Shown piece after piece: positions 34,972-44,181 of a stretch of DNA of 64,000 nt (the stretch's first letter is position 1; each line of letters opens with the position of its first letter). Source of the DNA: Succiniclasticum ruminis DSM 9236 (lineage in GTDB: Bacteria > Bacillota > Negativicutes > Acidaminococcales > Acidaminococcaceae); the NCBI RefSeq assembly GCF_900112895.1, contig NZ_FONL01000006.1:1-64000 (forward strand), written 5' to 3'. The notes under the pieces were generated by a model that had not been told where the DNA came from, ran no database searches, and saw nothing but the letters and a program-made list of their open reading frames with translations. Position numbers and translations under genes: made by a program.

Positions 34972-36354
34972 ATGGCAAAGAAGGCACCCCACAGATTATA
35001 TTTAACGGAAGACCAGATCCCGGCAGCGTGGTATAACCTGCGGGCGGACATGAAGGAAAAACCGGAGCCTATGCTGAATCCCGCAACGGGTAAACCGGTA
35101 TCCGAGGAAGATTTGTATCCTGTTTTCTGCAAAGAACTGGCCCATCAGGAGATGGATAACGATACTCAGTATATCGAGATTCCCCCTGAAGTGCTGGAGA
35201 TGTACAAGAACTACCGTCCGTCCCCGTTGTGCCGCGCCTACAATCTGGAAAAAGCGCTGGATACCCCGGCGAAGATCTACTATAAATTTGAAGGCAACAA
35301 CACGTCCGGCAGCCACAAGCTGAACAGCGCCATTCCCCAGGCTTATTATGCCAAGAAGCAGGGACTGAACGGTGTGACCACGGAAACCGGCGCCGGTCAG
35401 TGGGGCACAGCCCTTTCGGAAGCCTGCTGCTATTTCGGTCTGCCCCTGGAAGTGTTCATGGTGAAGGCTTCCTATAATCAGAAACCGTTCCGCAAAGCAA
35501 TCATGCAGACCTTTGGGGCCAGCGTGGTAGCCAGTCCCAGCAATACCACCAATGCAGGCCGGGCGATCCTGGCGGATAATCCGGATAACCCCGGAAGTCT
35601 GGGCTGCGCCATCTCCGAAGCGGTGGAACGGGCTGTTTCAGGAGACAATGTGAAGTATGTACTGGGCTCTGTACTGAACCAGGTGCTGCTGCACCAGTCC
35701 ATTGTGGGTCTGGAAAGCGCTAAGGCGATGGAGCTGCTGGATGAATATCCCGACGTAGTGGTTGGCTGTGCCGGCGGCGGTTCCAATCTGGGCGGTCTCA
35801 TTGCGCCCTTTGCCAAAGACAAGCTGCAGGGGAAGACGAATCCCCGTCTGGTAGCCATTGAGCCTGCCTCCTGCCCGTCCCTGACCCGGGGCCGTTACGC
35901 CTATGACTTCTGCGACACCGGTAAGATCACGCCCATGGCGAAGATGTACACCCTGGGCTGCACTTTCACCCCATCCCCCATCCATGCGGGCGGGCTGCGT
36001 TACCACGGTATGGCGCCCATCCTATCCAAGCTGTACCATGACGGCTACATGGAAGCCAAAGCCGTGGTACAGACCAATGTGTTCGAAGCGGCGACGCTGT
36101 TTGCCAAATACGAGAGCATTCTGCCTGCGCCGGAATCCGCCCATGCGATTCTGGGCGCCATTGAAGAAGCAAAACGCTGCAAGGAAGAAGGGCGCAGTGA
36201 AACCATCCTGTTCGGCCTTACCGGTACCGGCTTCTTTGATATGCTGGCGTATGAAAACTACCAGGCCGGCAATTTGAACGACTATATCCCCACAGACGAG
36301 GAACTGGCGGTGAGCATGGACAGACTGCCGAAGATTCCGGTTGTTCAGGAATAG
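34972..36354 (+). CDS. TrpB2-type tryptophan synthase beta-like enzyme
   Basis: The 460-residue PLP enzyme is of the TrpB2 group, longer than TrpB1 by an N-terminal extension and insertions. The PLP lysine is in NNTSGSHKLNSA near residue 113, followed by TTETGAGQWGTALSEA and a GCAGGGSNLGG phosphate loop. TrpB2 enzymes make tryptophan from free indole and do not pair tightly with TrpA. This fits indole salvage, possibly of indole released in the gut by other bacteria (inference). It has its own promoter and a terminator, so it is separate from the T-box operon. Confidence 0.93.
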   Translation: MAKKAPHRLYLTEDQIPAAWYNLRADMKEKPEPMLNPATGKPVSEEDLYPVFCKELAHQEMDNDTQYIEIPPEVLEMYKNYRPSPLCRAYNLEKALDTPAKIYYKFEGNNTSGSHKLNSAIPQAYYAKKQGLNGVTTETGAGQWGTALSEACCYFGLPLEVFMVKASYNQKPFRKAIMQTFGASVVASPSNTTNAGRAILADNPDNPGSLGCAISEAVERAVSGDNVKYVLGSVLNQVLLHQSIVGLESAKAMELLDEYPDVVVGCAGGGSNLGGLIAPFAKDKLQGKTNPRLVAIEPASCPSLTRGRYAYDFCDTGKITPMAKMYTLGCTFTPSPIHAGGLRYHGMAPILSKLYHDGYMEAKAVVQTNVFEAATLFAKYESILPAPESAHAILGAIEEAKRCKEEGRSETILFGLTGTGFFDMLAYENYQAGNLNDYIPTDEELAVSMDRLPKIPVVQE

Positions 36355-36440
36355 AGTATTTCCTGCGGCAAGGTACGGCGAAAGAAAATCCTGTTGAAAT
36401 AAGGATTGGTCAGCTTTTCCTTTATAAAAATGATAATAAA

Positions 36441-36497
36441 AACACGCTCCGGTTCTGCGAAAGATAATTCGCGGGATCAGAGCGTGTTGCTGTTTTA
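36441..36497. terminator. Bidirectional terminator between TrpB2 and the aspartoacylase-like gene
   Basis: aacacgctcc (36441-36450) pairs with gagcgtgtt (36480-36488), with further inner pairing (ctgcga/ttcgcg). T-rich tracts are found on both sides (tgttttattt to the right, and the complement of aataaaa to the left). Confidence 0.75.
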
Positions 36498-36523
36498 TTT
36501 AATATTAAATTTCTACAAAACCG

Positions 36524-37495
36524 TCAGTCGTCGTCATCTTCCACGACCTGGCCGTAACCGACAAGGATGGTTCCTTTCGGTGCGGAGAGGGCCGGGCAAA
36601 CGTACAAAATGACGCCGGAGATTTCCGCGTAATATTCTGTGATGGTCTGACCGAACAGGTCAGTAGTGCGTCCCAGTACCTGGCCTTTCTGTACGAAGTC
36701 ACCGCTGTGGATGTGATGGAACCAGCAGCCGGTCTCCATGGACTCCAGATAAATCATGTCCGTGATATCCCGGGGATGATAATGACGCGGTTTGACGGGC
36801 AGTTCAAACATTTTCAGCCGCCGGAGTATATTGCGGATATCGTCTTTGTAGGCTTCGATATCCTCATGCAGGCAGAGTCCCGCGCCACCCCGCTCGATTA
36901 AAATAGAGGGCAGGCCGGTGCTGGCTGCGTAGTTGTAGGCGCCGCCTGTTGCAAGGGAACGTACCATGTACTCCACATCAACGACCTTGGCGATACGCTT
37001 GGAGGCCTTTTCCACTTCCGGTGTCGGCTGGCCCGGGTAATATACATAAGGATGCAGGCTTTCGTGGATATCGCCGCTGTGCATGTCCACATAGTAGTCC
37101 GCAATGGTAAACAGGTTGCTGCTGATGAGGTAAGCGGTCTTGTCCGCCAGAGTGCCCAGGGGAGTGCCGGGGAAGACCCGGTTCAGGTTTTTTCCATCCT
37201 CCGGAACGATGAATTCACGGCGCGCCCAGAAGCCCTGGATATTGACAGGGTGCAGCAGGATCAGGCAACCGTGCACATGCTCCGGCTCAATATCCCGGCC
37301 CAGTTCTATGGCTGCGGCGATGCCCGGATATTCGCCGCCGTGGATGCCGGCGGTAATCAGCAGGGTGGGACCGTCGTCTACACCGTTGATCACCGTCAGA
37401 GGTATTTTTGTCATCGTATCGGGAACCGGCAGCATGGTCCGCAGCTTGGTTCCGCGTTTTATTTCCAGTCCGCAAATCGTCATGTCCTGTGACAT
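36524..37495 (-). CDS. Succinylglutamate desuccinylase/aspartoacylase family protein
   Basis: The 323-residue zinc-dependent deacylase-like protein has the metal motif HGGEYPG near residue 50, the substrate region GKNLNRVFPG near 100 and DMHSGDIHE near 138, supplying the later zinc ligand. The C-terminal part forms a lipoyl-like barrel, as is common in the family. The substrate is not predictable. It is a single minus-strand gene; a Fur-like palindrome lies about 80 nt upstream of its start (37576-37593). Confidence 0.9.
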   Translation of the reverse strand: MSQDMTICGLEIKRGTKLRTMLPVPDTMTKIPLTVINGVDDGPTLLITAGIHGGEYPGIAAAIELGRDIEPEHVHGCLILLHPVNIQGFWARREFIVPEDGKNLNRVFPGTPLGTLADKTAYLISSNLFTIADYYVDMHSGDIHESLHPYVYYPGQPTPEVEKASKRIAKVVDVEYMVRSLATGGAYNYAASTGLPSILIERGGAGLCLHEDIEAYKDDIRNILRRLKMFELPVKPRHYHPRDITDMIYLESMETGCWFHHIHSGDFVQKGQVLGRTTDLFGQTITEYYAEISGVILYVCPALSAPKGTILVGYGQVVEDDDD

Positions 37496-37575
37496 TGGGG
37501 AATCTCCTTTTCTTTGAAAATTTATGTGGGTATTATAACATAAAACACTGATTAGTTACAAGATTTTAATCCACT

Positions 37576-37593
37576 TAATAATAATTATTGTTA
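37576..37593. promoter_or_regulatory. Fur-box-like palindrome
   Basis: TAATAATAATTATTGTTA differs at one base from the palindrome at 56348-56365. Read as 7-1-7 it is TAATAAT-A-ATTATTG, close to the Fur/PerR consensus. It lies between the divergent aspartoacylase-like gene and the iron-type solute-binding protein. The rest of 37496-37866 is AT-rich with no other clear element. Confidence 0.45.
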
Positions 37594-37866
37594 GTTTTCT
37601 CTGTTATTGTTTGGTTATATTACAAAATACACTTTATAATGCTATAGGAAAATCGTTTTAATGATTGCGTAAACTCGCGTATTTTCTGCGTTTATATCTG
37701 TTAAATACTTCTTGTTGCCGGAGCTGCTTAAAATTAATATCAATTGTAGTTTTCTCTTGCAAAGAATGCATTGATTTGATATAGTAAGCGTAATAATAAT
37801 ATATCTCAATAATTTCATAAACAGTAGTGGACGACAATACTAACGGTGTTTTAAAGGAGCAAAAAG

Positions 37867-38904
37867 ATGAAAAAGAATTTTGCGGGCGCAGCGGTTTCCC
37901 TGTTGCTGGCAGGTATGCTGGCGGTGACGGGGTGCGGCGGAATGGGAAAAAAGCCCTCGGATAAACCTGCGGAAAAGGCTGCGGCAAAACCGGTCGCCGG
38001 GCTGACGGTATACACGTCCGTTTACAACGGGATGGTACAGGAAATGGCCAAGCCGGTTGTGGAACAGCAGCTGAAGGACGTGAAAGTGAACTGGCAGACG
38101 GCTGGCAGCGAAAGTGTGAAGGCGAAGCTTCTGGATGAGATGAAAGGCGGCCGGGCAGAAGCGGATCTGGTGATGATTTCAGATCCTGATTTTTACCTGC
38201 AGCTGAAGAAGGACGGTAAGCTGCTGAACTATAAGTCGCCGGAATCGGCGGAACTTGCGGAGCCCGTGGACGCAGACGGCGCTTTTACGCCCATTCGCAT
38301 CAGCGCTATGGTGATAGCCGTACATAACGATAAGATAAAGGAACCTCCCAGGAGCTGGAAGGATCTGTTGGACCCCAAATATAAGGGGAAGATCGCCATG
38401 CCCAATCCGAAAGCAGCAGCTACTGCGCTGGCAACCGTGGCGGCGCTGAAGGATAAATACGGCTGGGAGTACTGGGAACAACTTAAGGCAAACGGCGTGG
38501 TCGTGAGCAAAACCCAGGAAATGCGTGAAAAGTTTGCTCATGGCGAGTATCCCATTATCATTAACATGGAAGAAAACGCTCTGAAACAAAAAATGAGCCA
38601 GGGCGTAAACACGACCATTATTTATCCGGAGGAGGGCAGCGTACTTGTACCCGGCTATATTGGTATCCTGAAGGATACGAAAAACCCTGAGGGCGCCAAG
38701 AAGCTGGTGGACTGGTGGCTGAGCCGGGAAGGGCAGTCGGCCATGAGCCTGGCCTATATGCACCCGGTGAAATACGGTGTGAAGGAACCTGCCGGCGCGC
38801 AAAATCTGATGGAACTAAGGATTCATTCGCTGCCGGTGAACTGGAATAAGCTGGCGGTTGAAGAAAAGCAGGTTAAAGAAAAATTTGCCGCTATCATGAA
38901 GTGA
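37867..38904 (+). CDS. Iron-type ABC transporter solute-binding lipoprotein
   Basis: The 345-residue lipoprotein has lipobox VTGC (Cys about residue 24), then a Fe(III)-binding-type (SBP family 1, FutA/AfuA-like) fold: LTVYTSVYNGMVQEMAKP, RAEADLVMISDPDF, SWKDLLDPKYKGKIAMPNP and KKLVDWWLSREGQ. No permease or ATPase gene is adjacent, so it must serve a transporter encoded elsewhere. A similar orphan protein lies at 55022. AAAGGAG precedes the ATG. Confidence 0.88.
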   Translation: MKKNFAGAAVSLLLAGMLAVTGCGGMGKKPSDKPAEKAAAKPVAGLTVYTSVYNGMVQEMAKPVVEQQLKDVKVNWQTAGSESVKAKLLDEMKGGRAEADLVMISDPDFYLQLKKDGKLLNYKSPESAELAEPVDADGAFTPIRISAMVIAVHNDKIKEPPRSWKDLLDPKYKGKIAMPNPKAAATALATVAALKDKYGWEYWEQLKANGVVVSKTQEMREKFAHGEYPIIINMEENALKQKMSQGVNTTIIYPEEGSVLVPGYIGILKDTKNPEGAKKLVDWWLSREGQSAMSLAYMHPVKYGVKEPAGAQNLMELRIHSLPVNWNKLAVEEKQVKEKFAAIMK

Positions 38905-39010
38905 TTACGGTACAGTTTTGCTCAGTTTTTTGGAGAATATACCGGTGCTGCGGTGTGATTCAAGCTGTAGCACTAAGTTAAAAAATCATAAGAAACTCAG
39001 GTGACTACGT

Positions 39011-40342
39011 TTGGCTAAAACCCTTGATCTTACTAACGGCCCCATTGCACGAAAGCTGCTGCTGTTTGCTCTGCCCCTGCTTGGCGCCAGTCTGATTCAA
39101 CAATTATATACGACCGTTGACATTCTTTTTGTCAGCAATTATTTGGGAACGGGAGCTTCGGCAGCTGTGGGGGCCAGTGTATTGCTGAACTCGGCGCTGG
39201 TAAATCTGTTTACCGGTATAAGCATCGGTGCCGGTGTGGTCATTGCCCAGGCTTTTGGCCGCAAGGAAGAAGTGCAGCTCAGTAAATCCATCCATACTTC
39301 TATGATGCTGGGTCTGATCGGCGGCGTGCTGCTAACCATTATCGGTGAGTTTTCCGGTTCGGCATTTTTAAACGCGGTCAAGACTCCGGCCAGTATTTTT
39401 CAGGATGCCCTGGACTATGTACAGGTATTCTTCCTGGGACTGACCTTTATGCTGGTTTTTAATATGGCGGCCGGCGTTATGCGGGCTTTGGGCAATTCGC
39501 AGACGCCCATGCTGATTCAGCTGGTGTGCGGTATTATTCATGTAGTGACGAATTTCCTGTTTATCAAATATATGTCCAACGGGATTTTGGCGGTAGCCTG
39601 GTCATCGGTTCTGTCCCAGGTGCTTTCGGCGATTATTGCTGTGTACTACCTGCTCCATGATGGTGTCATGAGCATTCCTAAACTGGCCGTCGACCGGCCG
39701 CTGATGCGGGAAATCATCCGCATCGGTTTGCCTGCGGGCTTGCAGGGTGTGGTGGTTACCCTTTCCAATGTATTCGTACAGTATTTCATCAACGGGTTCG
39801 ACGTGGTGGCTATCGCGGCTTTTACCGCCTACTACCGAATCGAGTTGCTGTTCTACATGCCGCTGGTCGCCCTGGGCCAGGCCATGATGACCTTTACCGG
39901 GCAGAATGTTGGGGCAAGGCTCTATGGCCGGGTGAAGAGCGGCTTGCGCACGACGCTGATTTTTGGTGTAGGCTATTCACTGGTGCTGGCGGCCGTCCTG
40001 CTTTACTTCGGACGGGAGACCTTCGGTGTCTTCTACACGGATCCTGCGGTCATTGATATGGGCGTCACCATTATCTGGATCTCTTTCCCGTTCTATTTCT
40101 TCTATGTATTTCTCGAGGTTTTCGCAGACACGCTGCGCGGCGGCGGTCTGTCGGACGTACCGATGTATATCGTGCTTTTCAATCAGTGTCTGTTGCGAAC
40201 GGTCATCCTGTTCGGGTTCATGCAGCTGGCTCACGATATCCGCCTGCTGGTGGCCGTTTATCCCATTACCTGGGGAACGGCCGGCGCCATGCTGTATTGG
40301 TACTACCGGAAGGGCACATGGATGATGCGCCCCCCGGTGTAA
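39011..40342 (+). CDS. MATE family efflux transporter
   Basis: The 443-residue polytopic inner-membrane protein has two six-helix MatE repeats, beginning LTNGPIARKLLLFALPLLGASLIQQLYTTVDI. The start is TTG at 39011 with AGGTGAC in front; no ATG fits the family N-terminus better. Substrate drug or metabolite is unknown. Unlike the MATE gene at 17712 it has no soluble C-terminal domain. Confidence 0.94.
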   Translation: MAKTLDLTNGPIARKLLLFALPLLGASLIQQLYTTVDILFVSNYLGTGASAAVGASVLLNSALVNLFTGISIGAGVVIAQAFGRKEEVQLSKSIHTSMMLGLIGGVLLTIIGEFSGSAFLNAVKTPASIFQDALDYVQVFFLGLTFMLVFNMAAGVMRALGNSQTPMLIQLVCGIIHVVTNFLFIKYMSNGILAVAWSSVLSQVLSAIIAVYYLLHDGVMSIPKLAVDRPLMREIIRIGLPAGLQGVVVTLSNVFVQYFINGFDVVAIAAFTAYYRIELLFYMPLVALGQAMMTFTGQNVGARLYGRVKSGLRTTLIFGVGYSLVLAAVLLYFGRETFGVFYTDPAVIDMGVTIIWISFPFYFFYVFLEVFADTLRGGGLSDVPMYIVLFNQCLLRTVILFGFMQLAHDIRLLVAVYPITWGTAGAMLYWYYRKGTWMMRPPV

Positions 40343-40439
40343 GGGTTTATAATAGGTTTTTCCTGAGCGGTCAGGATATTTGTGAAAAGCGCAAAAGAGA
40401 AATTAATAATAAAAAGTACTAATAAGATTATCGATTTTA

Positions 40440-40473
40440 TTGACATTGCATTTTAGATATGATAACATTATCA
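40440..40473 (+). promoter_or_regulatory. Promoter with TGATAA-CA-TTATCA operator, Nik/Opp-type operon
   Basis: TTGACA (40440-40445) is followed after 17 nt by TAACAT (40463-40468). The perfect palindrome TGATAA-CA-TTATCA (40460-40473) covers the -10 box. Its arms are those of Fur-family boxes but the centre is one base shorter. A metal-responsive repressor is inferred. Confidence 0.5.
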
Positions 40474-40482
40474 CAGTTAAAA

Positions 40483-40618
40483 AACGTACTTGCAGAGCCT
40501 TGAAAGAGCAGTAACGCCTTACCGTAAGCGAGAGAAATGTTGTTTTCGTCGAAGAGTAAGCAATAGGGAACAGGTTTCACAGGGTGAAAAACAGTCTTCT
40601 TAATTTCACCTTTTTATT
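40483..40618 (+). promoter_or_regulatory. Attenuator leader of the Nik/Opp-type operon
   Basis: The leader ends in two mutually exclusive hairpins. TTTCAC (40575-40580) can pair with GTGAAA (40584-40589), or GGTGAAA (40583-40589) can pair with TTTCACC (40604-40610) to give a terminator followed by ttttta. Upstream is a structured-looking stretch closed by TTGC (40490-40493) and GCAA (40560-40563). I cannot assign it to a known riboswitch class. Confidence 0.5.
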
Positions 40619-40648
40619 TAATATCTAACTTGGAAAGGAAGGAACTCT

Positions 40649-42265
40649 ATGAAAAAATTATCTAAAAAATCCGCAGCGTTATTGGTAGCAGGTCTCGTTA
40701 CCTGTGGTCTGCTGGCCGGTTGCGGCGGCGGTGACAAGAAAGATGCTCCTAAAGATGGCGGCAAGGCTGCAGCCAAAACGTTGGTTTTTGGTTGCCAGAT
40801 GTACGCTGACGGCGGTATCGACCCGTCTGCACAGACTAACACTGCCTGGAACTGCAGCCGTTTTGGCGTTGGTCAGACCCTGTTCCGTTTTGACGATAAC
40901 GTAAAACCGGTTCCGCAGTTGGCAGAATCCGCTACCCCCAGCGACGGCAATAAGACCTGGACCTTCAAACTGAAAAAAGGGATTAAATTCAGTAACGGCA
41001 CAGAAATGACCGCTACAAAAGTTAAAGAATATCTGGACTGGATCCGCGAAGCCGGTAAGAAGGGATCCACCAGGCCGCAGCAGTTCCTGGATTTTGAAGC
41101 AGTGGTTACGGCTGATGATGCGGCCGGCACTGTTACTATCAAATCTAAAAAGGCCTACCCGAATATGGCGGCCAGTCTGGCTGACCCCAGCATGGTCATT
41201 TTGGACGTAAAGGGCAGCAAGGATATGAAGAATGGCGCCATCGGCACCGGCCCCTACATGGTTAAATCCTTCAAAAACCAGGTAGGTTACGAAATGGTGG
41301 CTAACCCACATTACTGGAACGGCAAGGTTCCGTACGATCAGGTTAAAATTATGTTCATGGGCGACGCTTCCGCCAAGGCTAACGCGCTGCGCGCCGGCCA
41401 GATCGACCTGGCAGAAAACATCATGAACGTTGCGGACCTGAAAGCACTGCAGGGAGATAAGAAATTCACCGTGCAGATTGCGCCGGGTACCCGTTGCGGT
41501 TTCAGCTGGATGAACATGAAACAAGGCCGACCGCTGGCAAACAAGGCGCTGCGTCAGGCCGTGCTGAAAGCCATTGATTATAAGACCATCTGCAAATCCA
41601 ACACCATCGGCGGCCTGTACACCCCAGGCCCGTCTGTCATCCCCAGCTCCCTGGGTTATGGCTTTGACAAGCTGAAGAACCCCTATGAATACGATCCGGA
41701 AGGCGCCAAGAAGATCCTGGACGAAGCCGGTATCAAAGATACCAACGGCGACGGCATCCGTGAACTGAACGGCCAGAATATCCAGCTGCGCTACATCTCC
41801 TACGCGAACCGTCTGCTGAACGACTTCTCCGACGCCCACACCCAGTACCTGAAGGCTGTAGGCATTGGCGTAAAGAGCGAGTACGGCAGTTCTGACGACC
41901 AGTGGAGTAAGCTGGTTGCCGGTGACTACGACTTCAACAACAATAACTGGAACTCCATGATTGCAGGCGCTCCCACCGTTTATATGGGCAACTGGTATAG
42001 CAAAGCCGAAGCGAATTACTGTGGTTTCAAGAGCGACACCTATGATAAGGCTTATGAAGAGTTGCTGACCACGATGGATACGAAACGCTATGCTGAGTTA
42101 ATGCAGACCCTGCAGCAGACGTTGATCGACGAAGCGGCCGTTCTGGTAGACGGTTACTACAACAGCTGCATCATCTACAACAATGATAAGGTTGGTTCTG
42201 CCCACATGTATCCGCTGGATTACTACTGGATCACCGACGAAATCAAACCGGCTGGAGCGAAATAA
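40649..42265 (+). CDS. Nickel/peptide-type ABC solute-binding lipoprotein (SBP family 5)
   Basis: The 538-residue lipoprotein has lipobox LAGC (Cys about residue 25) and the family 5 fold: RFGVGQTLFRFD, LAESATPSDGNKTWTFKLKKGIKFSNG, GTGPYMVKSF and LRQAVLKAIDYK. Family 5 proteins bind peptides, nickel or metallophore complexes. The metal-like operator in front and the absence of peptidase genes favour a metal or metallophore, but this is inference. It is the first gene of a five-gene transporter operon and is separated from the permeases by a hairpin that should favour its own expression. Confidence 0.93.
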   Translation: MKKLSKKSAALLVAGLVTCGLLAGCGGGDKKDAPKDGGKAAAKTLVFGCQMYADGGIDPSAQTNTAWNCSRFGVGQTLFRFDDNVKPVPQLAESATPSDGNKTWTFKLKKGIKFSNGTEMTATKVKEYLDWIREAGKKGSTRPQQFLDFEAVVTADDAAGTVTIKSKKAYPNMAASLADPSMVILDVKGSKDMKNGAIGTGPYMVKSFKNQVGYEMVANPHYWNGKVPYDQVKIMFMGDASAKANALRAGQIDLAENIMNVADLKALQGDKKFTVQIAPGTRCGFSWMNMKQGRPLANKALRQAVLKAIDYKTICKSNTIGGLYTPGPSVIPSSLGYGFDKLKNPYEYDPEGAKKILDEAGIKDTNGDGIRELNGQNIQLRYISYANRLLNDFSDAHTQYLKAVGIGVKSEYGSSDDQWSKLVAGDYDFNNNNWNSMIAGAPTVYMGNWYSKAEANYCGFKSDTYDKAYEELLTTMDTKRYAELMQTLQQTLIDEAAVLVDGYYNSCIIYNNDKVGSAHMYPLDYYWITDEIKPAGAK

Positions 42266-42300
42266 CCCACTAATCCGCTTATAGGCGGCTGCAAAAGTAA

Positions 42301-42350
42301 ACACAAAGGGATACGGAGGTTGTACCCCGTATCCCTTCTGTGTAATTTTC
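42301..42350 (+). terminator. Partial terminator between the solute-binding protein and permease genes
   Basis: A long stem (gggatacgg at 42308-42316 with ccgtatccc at 42327-42335, extended by acaca/tgtgt) is followed by aatttt. It probably lets some transcripts stop after the abundant binding protein while others read into the permeases. Confidence 0.7.
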
Positions 42351-42394
42351 TCTTTATATCTGCGATTCGTCGCTTATGACTGGGAGAGAAGTCA

Positions 42395-43333
42395 ATGAAT
42401 AAGAATGCTATTATATCCAGATTGCTGCAAATGGTGATCGTGCTGATCGGCATCAGCTTTCTGACCTTTTTATTAACCTATCTGTCGCCGGGCGATCCTG
42501 CGCGCAATATATTTACTCATGCCGGTGTCATGCCTTCTTCGGAAATGATTGAAGAGATGCGTAAGACCCTGGGTCTGGATAAGCCGTTTTTTACACAGTA
42601 CAAAGACTGGCTGTTCAATTGCCTGCAGGGCAATTTCGGCGATTCTTTCATGCTGCAGAAGCCGGTTAAAGATTTACTGCTTGAGCGCCTGTGGCCAACC
42701 CTTAAGCTGACACTGGCCTCTACCGTGCTCATGCTCCTTTTTTCGGTGCCCCTCGGTGTGATTTCTGCTGTCAATCATAACAAACCTATCGATTATTTTG
42801 TACGCATGATCACCTTCTTCGGGGTGTCCATCCCGAACTTCTGGCTCGGCTTAATGCTGATCCTGATTTTCTGTGTAAAACTGGGGCTTTTACCGGTAGT
42901 TTCCTCTGCCGGTGATTTTAAGTCGCTGATTTTGCCGGCGGTGACACTGGCGGTTGCCATGACGGCCAAGTACACCCGTCAGGTACGCACGGCAGTACTG
43001 GAGGAACTGCATTCAGACTACGTAATCGGCGCCCGGGCCCGTGGCGTTTCGGAAAACAAGATTCTGTGGGGCAACGTGCTCCCGAATTCTCTGTTGCCGC
43101 TGATTACCATGCTGGGCCTGTCTATCGGTTCCCTGCTGGGCGGCACCAGTGTTGTCGAGATCATCTACTCGTATCCGGGGCTGGGCAATCTGGCGGTATC
43201 CGCCATTATGTCCGCAGACTATTTCCTGCTTCAGGGGTATGTGCTCTGGGTTTCCGTTATCTATATGCTGATCAACCTGGTTGTAGATATCTCCTACAAT
43301 TATGTGGATCCCCGCATGCGGCTGAGGAGGTAA
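42395..43333 (+). CDS. ABC transporter permease, NikB/OppB type
   Basis: The 312-residue inner-membrane permease has the N-terminal family signature ISFLTFLLTYLSPGDPA, six predicted membrane segments and the EAA-type loop DYVIGARARGVSENKILWGNVLPN near residue 205. It pairs with the next permease, whose gene starts 4 nt later, in the Nik/Opp-type importer. Confidence 0.95.
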   Translation: MNKNAIISRLLQMVIVLIGISFLTFLLTYLSPGDPARNIFTHAGVMPSSEMIEEMRKTLGLDKPFFTQYKDWLFNCLQGNFGDSFMLQKPVKDLLLERLWPTLKLTLASTVLMLLFSVPLGVISAVNHNKPIDYFVRMITFFGVSIPNFWLGLMLILIFCVKLGLLPVVSSAGDFKSLILPAVTLAVAMTAKYTRQVRTAVLEELHSDYVIGARARGVSENKILWGNVLPNSLLPLITMLGLSIGSLLGGTSVVEIIYSYPGLGNLAVSAIMSADYFLLQGYVLWVSVIYMLINLVVDISYNYVDPRMRLRR

Positions 43334-43337
43334 GCGT

Positions 43338-44168
43338 ATGGAAACGAAAAAGAACAAATTTTTGAGTAACAAAGGCTTTGTCCTTTTCTCCATATTGGCC
43401 CTGATGGTCGTCCTTGTGGCTATTTTTGCCCCGGTACTTTCCGGAGGCGTAGATCCCACAGCTGGCAATCTGGCGGATGCCATCATGGCGCCGGACGCGA
43501 AACACATTTTCGGGACGGATAAAATGGGTCGGGATATTTACGCCCGGGTTCTGTATGGCGCCCGTATTTCGTTAGTGTCTACCTTTGCTCTGGTGCTGAC
43601 GGTATTTGTAATCGGCACGGCGCTGGGTGTGCTGGCCGGTTATTTTGGCGGCTGGGTAGATGCAGTCATCATGCGTATTGCGGATATGATGATCGCATTC
43701 CCGGGCCTGGTACTGGCCATTGCCGTAGCCGGTATGCTGGGAGCCAGCATGCGGAACGCCATTATCGCTATTGCGCTGGTGACATGGCCTAAGTATGCGC
43801 GTATGGCCCGCTCCCTGGTGCTGAAAGTCCGCCACACGGATTACGTGTATGCGGCGATTGTTACCGGTTCCAGTACCTGGCGAATGTTGTGGAAATACAT
43901 GTTGCCGAATACGATTACAACGCTGGTCATTACGGCAGCGACGGATATCGGCGGTATGATGATGGAGCTTGCAGCTTTGTCCTTCCTGGGCTTTGGCGCA
44001 CAGCCGCCTACGCCGGAATGGGGCTCCATGCTGAGTGAAGGCCGCGATTTTATCCAGTCGGCTCCTTGGCTGATGTTGTATCCCGGTCTTGCCATTTTTA
44101 TTACGGTCGTGATCTTCAATATGCTGGGGGATAATCTCCGGGATATTCTGGATCCTAAAGAAGAGTAA
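43338..44168 (+). CDS. ABC transporter permease, NikC/OppC type
   Basis: The 276-residue permease has the OppC-like N-terminus and HIFGTDKMGRDIYARVLYGARISL, followed by an EAA loop around DYVYAAIVTGSSTWRMLWKYMLPN. AGGAGG lies just before the start, overlapping the end of the previous gene. It is the second membrane subunit of the importer. Confidence 0.95.
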   Translation: METKKNKFLSNKGFVLFSILALMVVLVAIFAPVLSGGVDPTAGNLADAIMAPDAKHIFGTDKMGRDIYARVLYGARISLVSTFALVLTVFVIGTALGVLAGYFGGWVDAVIMRIADMMIAFPGLVLAIAVAGMLGASMRNAIIAIALVTWPKYARMARSLVLKVRHTDYVYAAIVTGSSTWRMLWKYMLPNTITTLVITAATDIGGMMMELAALSFLGFGAQPPTPEWGSMLSEGRDFIQSAPWLMLYPGLAIFITVVIFNMLGDNLRDILDPKEE

Positions 44169-44181
44169 GGGGGGGAATATC

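Noticed and set aside
37658-37987. Minus-strand frame of 109 codons upstream of and overlapping the iron-type binding protein
   Set aside because: It starts inside the lipoprotein gene, has no ribosome site and reads AT-rich promoter DNA.
40483-40570. Known riboswitch class (lysine, cobalamin, THF, c-di-GMP, guanidine, NiCo) in the leader of the Nik/Opp-type operon
   Set aside because: None of the conserved sequence blocks of these classes could be placed by eye, so only an unassigned attenuator is reported.
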